NCBI RefSeq assembly: GCF_003268005.1
Contig: NZ_CP014213.1
Location: forward strand, 2,067,501 to 2,131,500
Length of the DNA: 64,000 nt
Origin: Methanosphaera sp. BMS
Lineage (GTDB): Archaea; Methanobacteriota; Methanobacteria; Methanobacteriales; Methanobacteriaceae
Reading direction: 5' to 3'
Both the position numbers and the translations under genes were made by a program. Numbering within the stretch: the stretch's first letter is position 1; each line of letters starts with the position of its first letter. This document shows, piece after piece, positions 29,801 to 37,700 of this stretch. The notes under the pieces are model-generated. The model saw only the letters and a program-made list of their open reading frames with translations. It made no database searches and was not told where the DNA came from.

Positions 29801-32800
29801 ATCCATCAGCGGATATGTACCGCATGACGGTAATATAGAGGTACTGGCTAACAGTCTTTATAACTGGGCATTGTTGAAATACTTGTCTAATGAAGATAAG
29901 AAAATAGCAATATTGTACTATAATTATCCTCCGGGAAAACAGAACATAGCCGCAAGTTATATGGATCCGGTTGAAAGTACATTGAACTTACTGAACGTAT
30001 TGCAAGAAAACGGCTATGATGTAAAAAACATACCTAAAAACTCAACAATACTATTGGCACAGATGTTATCACAGGGAACAAATGTGGCCAATTGGGCTAA
30101 TGGACTTGTAGAGGTAATGGTAGACTTCAGAAATTCATCCTATGATGAGATATACGGTTATCAGTACAACAATACCTATAAAATAGATTTGGAAAACATG
30201 ACCGAAGAGGAGATAAATGCTCTAAAAGACACCCCTGGAGTACTGTTATATCCTGTAGCCGAATTTAAAAAATGGTACGATAAGTTGGATGATATTAGTA
30301 AATTGACAATATCCGAAGGACCTGTGGCATATATAGGTGAATACTCAAGAATTGCAGTATCACTCAACTATACCAACTTTACAGAAAACATCGACGACTG
30401 GTACAATGGGGTAAAGGAATTAATACCATCAGCAAAGATTAACTTGGTTCTTCCATTGATAAATAATATCACATCCCTTCTGAAGTCATATGTAAAAACG
30501 GCTAACCAGTCATACTATGAGGAATACCTACAACTTAAAGAGGAATTCCTATCATATAATATTGAAGGATTATCCGGTTGGGGAGAGTTTCCTGGAAATA
30601 TAATGGTAGTTGAAAGGGAAGGCATAAAGTACTTCGTGCTTCCTGGTATACAATATGGAAATGTATTCATCACGCCAGAACCTCAGAGGGGATGGGAAGG
30701 TAATGCTGAACAGTTATACCACAATACCATAGTTCCACCACACTACCAGTACCTGGCATTGTATTCATATCTACAAGAACAGGGCTATAATGCAATGGTA
30801 TTCATGGGAAGACATGGAACTCACGAATGGCTATCAGGTAAGGAAGTACTATGTTCCGATACGGATTTCACCACAATCATGACGGGTTCAATTCCGCAGA
30901 TATACTTCTATATTACCGATGGCTTATCTGAAGGATTAACGGCTAAACGCAGAGCATCAGCAGTCATAATAGATCATTTAACTCCACCGATGACACTGAC
31001 CAATCTTTATGGTAATCTTTCATATATCCATACATTGACTGAGGAATATGAAGTGGGGGATAATGATAAAAGATTAGAACTGGCTCAGCAGATGCGGCAA
31101 ATAATAATCGACGAAGAATACGATAAGGACATGCAGATTAACGTGTCTGCATTGGACGATGATGAATTGGTAGCACAGGTCAATGACTATATAAATAGCC
31201 TAACAAGTACATTATATCCTTATGGAGTACATGTAATCGGACAAAACTGGTCTGATGAAGAAATAGGATTGCTGGTTACATCCATGTTGTCCTCTGAATA
31301 TGAATATAATGAAGCTGGGGATACAACATCACTGTTAAATGAGATGGCTTATCTATTGGATGGTAAAGACTATGCTAGCTTAACGAATTCGAAAAAATCC
31401 ATAGCACAAACAAATAGTTTAAACTTTATAAACAGTTTGATTGTCAATGGCATGGCTGAAACACTAAGTAACATAACGGATAATCCATCAGAAGGTCTTA
31501 ATAAAACCTGTCAATTGGCATTAAAATACATCAATACATTAAAAGAAAGTACGATAAATGAGGTACAGAGCTTTTTAAATGCTTTAAATGCTGGTTATAT
31601 TGAACCTGGAAGTGGTGGAGATCCAATAAATAACCCTAAAGCAATTCAAACAGGTAAAAACTTCTATCAGGATCAATCCTCAGAAGTACCAACAAAATCG
31701 GCATATGAAAAGTCAAAAGACCTGCTGGACGTAACATTGGAACACATAGATAATGAAACAAATAAGATCGTGCTTGGAATATGGGATACAGAAACAGCAC
31801 GTGATGATGGACAGTTAATATCCCTCGTACTTAGATTATTGGGTATGAAACCGACATGGTCCTCTTCACCAAGTGCAGGAGCAGATGGTAAAAAATTAAG
31901 GGAAACTCCCGAATATGAAAAATTGGAGGACATGTACAGACCTGAAGGATATAATAAAACACGATTGGATGTTGTAATAGTACTTGATGGAAACTTCAGA
32001 GACTTATACAGTCGTCAAGTAGGATTACTAGATAAGGCATTTAGAATAGCACTGGCACGTTCATATGACACTATCGTGAATAATCAGACATTGATTGATG
32101 AATACGGGGATGATTTGTTTAAAGCCATAAATCCAATAATGGAAAATATCGGATATTATGGAGTATCATCAGAGTCCCTGGAAGAAAATGCAGTAGCGTC
32201 AAATTGGATTAGGGACTTTAAGCATTATATGGCCTTGAACATGACACCGGAACAGGCGGGCGAATTTGCCATAAGCAGAATCTTCGCTCCCCCTGAAAGT
32301 GACTATGGGGCATTAATCAGTCAGGCCGTAAGACAAAGTTGGACATTTAACGATACAAAGGATTTGGCATTAAAATACATAAATCGTATGGGTTATATCT
32401 ATTCAAGCACAAACTGGGGAACATATAACTCTAATGTATTGGAACAATTGCTCAACGGCACTACTTCATTATTCACAAGCAGAAACACAAACCTTTATGG
32501 TGTAATTGATAACGACGATTACTTCGATTACTGGGGTGGTTTATACAATGCTATGGGTTATATAAACAATAAGGACATCTCATTCAATGTTATCCGTTAC
32601 GGTGAAAATATAAACACATCAATAACGGAAATTGGTCAATTCTTGAAACGTGAAATGAACTCAAGGTACTACAACCCTCAATGGATTAAATCAATGATGG
32701 AACAAGATTATGCCGGATCAAGTTACATGTCTAAATTCGCCTCAAACCTTTATGGATGGGCATCCGTAACAGATAAAGTAACTAATAAGGATTGGGATAA

Positions 32801-34502
32801 CCTTGTAGGTGTTTATATTGATGATAAATATGGATTGGGTGTTAACAAGTTCTTAACGAATGGATATAATTCATATGCTATGATATCCATTACCGGAACC
32901 TTGCTAACTGCCGCTTATGAAAATAAATGGCAGACTGATGATGATACATTGAGAAAAGTTGCAGATATATGGGCTCAAAGTGTCATAGACAATGGTGTGG
33001 CCTGTTGTGACTGTAGTTGTGGTAATGTATTGATGATGGACTGGTCACTCAAATACATTAATCCCGACTTGATGAGCAGATTAAAGGCTAAGTTATATCA
33101 GGCAACACAAGATAAAAGATTTTATGAAGACGGATATGGTGAAACTGATAATCCTAACGGAAACATGAATGGTACAAGTGATGCTGATACGAACAATACA
33201 AATGATGAAGGTACAAATAGTACCGGTAACGCTACCGGTAACACCACCAACAACAGTACTGGAAACGGTACCGGAAATGCAACGGGCAATATGACTGATG
33301 TTACCGGAAACAGTACCGGTAATAGCACGTCATCTACAAATACTACTGATACTAATAGTAACACAAATGGCACTACCAACACCAATAGCACTACACATAC
33401 CAATGGCACTACCAACACCAATAGCACTACACATACCAATAGCACTACCAATACCAACAATACAAATACTCCGGATAATGGTAATTCCACCACTAATCCT
33501 ACACAAAATAACACAAATACAAATACGACAAATACAAATGCCACAAATTCAAGTGCACCCATAACTAATGACACGGTTCCGGCCGTAAATACTACAAATA
33601 TTACAAGCAACATCACAAATATAACAGATGTGAACATGACAAATGTAACGAATTCTACCATCAACACGACTAATACTACAGCACCAGTAGTCAATGTGAC
33701 AAATACCACCGTTCCAACTATCAATGATACAAACAGTACAAATGAATTCATCAATGTAAGCGATGTGGATATTACCAATGCAACTAATTCAAGTACAAAT
33801 GTAACCAATAATACAGGTCCAACAAGCAATATTACAAACACAACACCTACAAATACTACAAATCCAAATGAAAACAATGTAAATGTTACTGATAATGAAA
33901 ATAACACGGAAGTGGCAAATCAGACTACTGAAGTTGTCAACGATACTGTCGATGAAAAAGATGATGAAAACGTTAAGACTCCTGATACAAATATAACAAA
34001 CAACAATACAGTGGAAAATCAAAGTGTCGTTGAGAATACCACAGTACGAAATGATACTCAAACATCATCAATAAACAACACACACAACAGCACATTGGAA
34101 AATAGAAATAATACGGATGAGGTTTCATCAAAAAACAATGATGTAGATAATTCAGAAAGTAATCAAAATAGTATACCACCCGAATCATCAGAAAATGAGC
34201 AGCAAAATCAGCAAACAGATCAACCAGTTGACAATCAGCAAAATTCGGTTAATGATAATTCAGTTAAAGAAACGCCTAGTCCAAAGGTTTCTGAATTGAC
34301 AATCACCAGCCAGAATAAAATGGATTCTGAAGGCAGTACAACTGCCGCTACTGCTACTGTAGGTAAGATGCATGAGTTAATTACTTCAAAAAAAGGATCA
34401 GCCATAACGGATTCGGCTATGTCTGCTCTGTCAATAATCTTTGTATTGAGTTTATTAGTTGCAATAGCATATGGTTATTATAACAAAAGGAATTTAAACT
34501 AA
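26841..34502 (+). CDS. giant secreted, membrane-anchored CobN-like chelatase protein
   Basis: A 2553-residue protein starting at TTG 26841 behind GGAGTGAT. It has a signal peptide (KRIILLSFTCILIFSCMVTVSA), then a DUF3344-like surface domain (TIDNGTVSGGLYSDS; residues 40-350), then CARDB-like domains (LPDLTVDSVYVNP; 360-580). The CobN/magnesium-chelatase-H-like core spans about 585-2100 and contains FMGRHGTHEWLSGKEV, TPPMTLTNLYG and APPESDYGALISQAVR. A 370-residue Asn/Thr linker full of N-x-T/S sequons and a C-terminal helix (SALSIIFVLSLLVAIAYGYY) with basic tail follow. CobN inserts cobalt into a corrin precursor using CobS/T ATPases in the aerobic pathway; methanogens use other chelatases. 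An exported copy beside ExbB/ExbD-like genes points to capture, insertion or removal of a metal outside the cell. Confidence 0.88.
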   Translation: MNRNIFADKRIILLSFTCILIFSCMVTVSADSEYHSKELETIDNGTVSGGLYSDSYFGYDDKHINVNYSNTINRVNTYSSTGDTPSSADRDNSQTSTDSSINTNSNSANAQTSTRDNDIEVKFDDKNVTYIYKPLDSNAKIKSAHLMVAVYMANMNRNYPVDMELTFNGKTYVNETLSSTYSNSEGPVIINDNINRVTSDYLIHFNVTDNMALTGNYIHIDLTKSESAVVKMATLLVAYDDDDYDLYYYTINYGHDVVNIEDYTSSTRFQGVYSGSRVYYANLTSYYLASVNAAYKFNGKTLENYPPQGGYDGVCSWNVTNKYHVGTNNNVLEYSRLGSYFKIFASTMLVKYYNSKMLPDLTVDSVYVNPNDYKYNNSVFLDDENEIVVNIKNTGARKANKFNVSLKLDNNKYTKTLSSLDTFEDAAVVFNVGYNKNVSNVNLSVIIDEEMIVSEVSRVNNIYNASFNTTYTKFADLNISDIVLEDNIILKNKTRIKVNITNNGLRKSDESTVKIYISDDVTRILIKTVNLEKLDINESQIIDVDWTPNDYGLFVLEVVVDENIEEIDYDNNQLNYTIIVNNPNLLSIFIISDNSGTNSYNQASKTLLEDYAGLINIQIRTDNQAVTMSNQELSTYLESADIVIADWLSSGVYEKINAIIKDNPNIIKNKNNKIFLILEPPVSTTASSVEIIKNSTFYIKGVNKLSSLANVGIDVLYDYYFNTTRGLSYSSVYDYISNVHEIPAIYNQATLYKDLSSVDADRNMILWLLNSINSKMFNKSYTLPPDRLNTPVYGIYREKWYSSLDDEANWIDGYEEYARDYINSSRPTIGIIESKMYVDSQQLQPYYAIISRLESLGLNVIPIVAYGGTNEQLEVMLKTFTNASTLEELNSGKCNIRIDAMVNMVAYGLGGTDFDKVTPFFSKLNIPILKAVHSDYVSNTEYTLGTTGLGALGGDKWWHIAISEAQGAVTPTFVGGYAYTIDENTGASISGYVPHDGNIEVLANSLYNWALLKYLSNEDKKIAILYYNYPPGKQNIAASYMDPVESTLNLLNVLQENGYDVKNIPKNSTILLAQMLSQGTNVANWANGLVEVMVDFRNSSYDEIYGYQYNNTYKIDLENMTEEEINALKDTPGVLLYPVAEFKKWYDKLDDISKLTISEGPVAYIGEYSRIAVSLNYTNFTENIDDWYNGVKELIPSAKINLVLPLINNITSLLKSYVKTANQSYYEEYLQLKEEFLSYNIEGLSGWGEFPGNIMVVEREGIKYFVLPGIQYGNVFITPEPQRGWEGNAEQLYHNTIVPPHYQYLALYSYLQEQGYNAMVFMGRHGTHEWLSGKEVLCSDTDFTTIMTGSIPQIYFYITDGLSEGLTAKRRASAVIIDHLTPPMTLTNLYGNLSYIHTLTEEYEVGDNDKRLELAQQMRQIIIDEEYDKDMQINVSALDDDELVAQVNDYINSLTSTLYPYGVHVIGQNWSDEEIGLLVTSMLSSEYEYNEAGDTTSLLNEMAYLLDGKDYASLTNSKKSIAQTNSLNFINSLIVNGMAETLSNITDNPSEGLNKTCQLALKYINTLKESTINEVQSFLNALNAGYIEPGSGGDPINNPKAIQTGKNFYQDQSSEVPTKSAYEKSKDLLDVTLEHIDNETNKIVLGIWDTETARDDGQLISLVLRLLGMKPTWSSSPSAGADGKKLRETPEYEKLEDMYRPEGYNKTRLDVVIVLDGNFRDLYSRQVGLLDKAFRIALARSYDTIVNNQTLIDEYGDDLFKAINPIMENIGYYGVSSESLEENAVASNWIRDFKHYMALNMTPEQAGEFAISRIFAPPESDYGALISQAVRQSWTFNDTKDLALKYINRMGYIYSSTNWGTYNSNVLEQLLNGTTSLFTSRNTNLYGVIDNDDYFDYWGGLYNAMGYINNKDISFNVIRYGENINTSITEIGQFLKREMNSRYYNPQWIKSMMEQDYAGSSYMSKFASNLYGWASVTDKVTNKDWDNLVGVYIDDKYGLGVNKFLTNGYNSYAMISITGTLLTAAYENKWQTDDDTLRKVADIWAQSVIDNGVACCDCSCGNVLMMDWSLKYINPDLMSRLKAKLYQATQDKRFYEDGYGETDNPNGNMNGTSDADTNNTNDEGTNSTGNATGNTTNNSTGNGTGNATGNMTDVTGNSTGNSTSSTNTTDTNSNTNGTTNTNSTTHTNGTTNTNSTTHTNSTTNTNNTNTPDNGNSTTNPTQNNTNTNTTNTNATNSSAPITNDTVPAVNTTNITSNITNITDVNMTNVTNSTINTTNTTAPVVNVTNTTVPTINDTNSTNEFINVSDVDITNATNSSTNVTNNTGPTSNITNTTPTNTTNPNENNVNVTDNENNTEVANQTTEVVNDTVDEKDDENVKTPDTNITNNNTVENQSVVENTTVRNDTQTSSINNTHNSTLENRNNTDEVSSKNNDVDNSESNQNSIPPESSENEQQNQQTDQPVDNQQNSVNDNSVKETPSPKVSELTITSQNKMDSEGSTTAATATVGKMHELITSKKGSAITDSAMSALSIIFVLSLLVAIAYGYYNKRNLN

Positions 34503-34701
34503 ATTTTCCTTTAAATCCCTATTTTTTTTATTACTTTTTTTTCAAAAATACTCTAAAAAGTAATACTTTTTTTTAAATAAATATTAAATATTTATAAAAT
34601 CAACTACCATATATAATTTTAGAAGTGATAATTTTTCGTAATTTGGTATTACTTTTTCACTTCTACTTTAATAATATAACTTTAGAATAAAAGGTGAAAT
34701 A
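34503..34701 (+). promoter_or_regulatory. intergenic control region with palindrome and dyad
   Basis: The region before the 34702 gene holds AAAAAGTAATACTTTTT (34555-34571), a palindrome whose right half continues as GTAATACTTTTTTT and recurs inverted at 25106-25119. It also holds AGAAGTGA (34621-34628) repeated inverted as TCACTTCT (34657-34664), and GTGATA-N16-TATTAC (34625-34652). A TATA-like CATATATAATTTT lies at 34608-34620, so the dyad sits at the expected transcription start. GGTGA precedes ATG 34702. The upstream part also ends the CobN transcript with a T-run near 34521-34542. Confidence 0.5.
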
Positions 34702-37700
34702 ATGAATAAAAAGATACTGATGGTACTTTTTATTTCACTGACATTGATTATGTGTTCGGCAGTAGCCGCAGAAAACTTGACTACTACAGAACAAGGTGAA
34801 GTAAACGGTGGTGTTTATTCACATGCCGTTCAAAAAACACCCTATGGTAATCAACAAGCTGGTGGCAATTTAGAAGAAGTATCATTTAATATAACAAATA
34901 AGGAAGAATCGAACATAAACCCACAAAAAAGTGCAGATACGGGCACTCCCACAAATTCTTACAATACGGGAAGTGTTACGGAAACCACTCAAACAATCAA
35001 AGACATACAAAATGCAAGATTATACACTATGGTTTATGTACAAAGTACTAACAATAGATATGGGGCAGTAGTAAACATCTCTCTTGATGGAGATAATGAC
35101 GGATCATATGAAACTGTACTAGAAAACAATAGAGTTTTACAGATTGCATCCAGCCAGGATGCTACGGTTTACACAGTTAATGAAAACATCACTCGTGTAT
35201 ATTCCGACTATTTATTATCCTATGACATTGCAAACTATATCCATGCAGATACATTAAATGTCAAGGTACAGACATATAGTGGTCAAGATATGGGAGTAGC
35301 GGATGCAAAAATAAAATGTGTCGGATTGTTGGCCGCATACAATGTTGATTCATCAAATGAAAGATACACATACTGGTTCAATACTGGTCATTCATGGACT
35401 AATGAAAAATCAGAAACGACATTTGCAACAACTGGCAAACCTCTTCCAGAAACGGCAACATTAATACAAGTAGCAACATCATCAGCTAAGTCAGACGTAT
35501 ATGTAAACGGCATATCATTTGAATCTGAAAATCCTTCAGGTTACTTTAGTGAAAGTGTATGGGATGTATTGGATGTATATGATAATGAATCAGATGTTGT
35601 TCTTGAAAATGAGGCAACAGGTGGTTTGTATGGAGCTACATTTAAAACAATCGCCGCTACACTAGTACTTACCTATACGGAAACTAATCCTGAGCCGGTT
35701 GTTAAAGTAGATAAGGTTAAAGTGTCATCTAACGGTGGAGATGCATTGGTATATGTAACCAACAATATTCAAGCAACCCTAAGTAATGAAGGTTCACAAC
35801 TTGATAGTGCAAAATTAACATTAAATGTTGGGGACTTCTCACAGTCAGTCGATATAAGTAATTTGGATAATAATCCACAAACATTCACATTCAATTACAC
35901 TACTGATGAAAAAAATGATTATGAATTGTTCTTGGTATTGGATTACCTGAATGGTACGGTTGAAACAATCTATTCTGATAACTTAGTTGTCAAATACAAT
36001 GGTTATATGGGTAAATCATTCACCGGTGGAGAAAATTTCACTGAAAAACGTGAATACGAAGGATTAAACACATTGGTGATAATACCCGTACATGATTATC
36101 AATCCGCAGATTGGCAAATGGTCACAAGCACTATTAATGCTAGCAAATACGGATTGGATGATATGGAAAAAATTGTAGATATACTGTATTATCAACCATA
36201 TAACTGGGACTATGGTTATGTGATGAATACATATCAACTCTCAATAAATGATTTGGAAATCTCACCAATAGCCCAATATAATGATACAAAAGGATTTGGA
36301 AATCAATGGAACTTCCCATCAGGATTATTGGTATATAATATTTCAAATTACTTTAAAGCAGGACAAAACAATGTATTTAATATAACAAGACTCAATGATG
36401 ATAAATTAGCATTATACACTGGCTACATAGTGGCAGTATATGAAAACGCTACACAACCATCAATAATAAAAATTACAGAGGAAACCGACTTATTAAATAC
36501 CGAAAGTTCCGGTTATGGAACAAACAGTACAACAGCAATATCATATGCCGTATATGAAAACATAGATACAAAATACCTAAATTCAACAAAATTATGCGTA
36601 ATAACCGGTGCTGCTAACTGGCCGGACAGTAACATATTCCTAAATGATAAAAAATATGGTTCAATGTCTGATAACTGGAATACAACTCAACAAATGTCAT
36701 TTAGTACATATGACGTTGATAATTTGGTCAACGGAGAGAATATTGTTACATTACAAAGCGTAGAGGATAATCTAGTAATATTCAGTACAATATTGACAAT
36801 GACCTATAATGAACCATTAATAAATGTAACAAATCTTGGAGTAACATCCAACAGTAATAATTTCTTTGTCAACGTAAATAACACTGTTGAAGTAACCCTT
36901 AAAGCAGAAGGCAGACATTCACCAATTGAATTAACGTTAAAAATTGATGATGATGAATTAACACAGACTGTTGATGATATAAATGACATTAAAACAGTTG
37001 ACTTTACATATATTCCTACAAGCAACGGTACCAAGAACGTGGAAGTAATCATCAAATACCTAAATGACAGCAGCGTAAGTGCTTATACAGGTACATTAAC
37101 TGCTTATTATAACGGTTACATGGGTAAGTCATTTACTGGTGGTGAGAATTTCACTACTAAACGTGTTTATGAAGGTAAGAATACTTTGATTCTTGAGCAG
37201 TTTGATTATTATAATTGGAATGATAATTCTAGGGCGGTTTATGATGCTTCAGCTTTGGATGCTGGTAAGATTGTTGATGTCTTGTATTATCAGGGTTATA
37301 ATTGGGATAAGTATTTGAATTTTACTTTGATGGTTAATGGTGTTGAAAGTCCTCTTATTGCTAGTTATAGTGATGCTAAGGGATTTGGTACTTATAATTA
37401 TCCTAGTGGTGTGATGGTCTTTAATGTTACTGGTCAGTTTGTTGCTGGTCAGTCTAATGAGATTGTTCCTATGCAGGGTGTTAATAATTCCAATATACTT
37501 TATGGTGGTATTTTAGTTGTTGTTTATGCTAATAATACTGATATGACTAGTATTATGATTAATGAGGGTTCTGATTTGTTAAATCCTGAAGCTAGTGGAT
37601 TGACTTCTAGTGATTATACTGTTGCGTATGCTAATTATGAGGGTGTTGAATCTGGTGATGGTGTATTGTATGTGATTTCTGCTGCCAGTGATAAGGCTGA

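Noticed and set aside
33350-33470. Short tandem repeats (AATAGCACTACACATACCAA and variants) suggesting a CRISPR array
   Set aside because: They are codon repeats for Asn-Thr-Thr-His/Asn within the CobN linker; there are no unique spacers and the reading frame is kept.
33122-33907. A 261-residue minus-strand frame rich in Val, Leu and Phe that looks like a membrane protein
   Set aside because: It is the complement of the Asn/Thr low-complexity linker of the CobN-like gene; AAY/ACN codons read backwards give hydrophobic residues.
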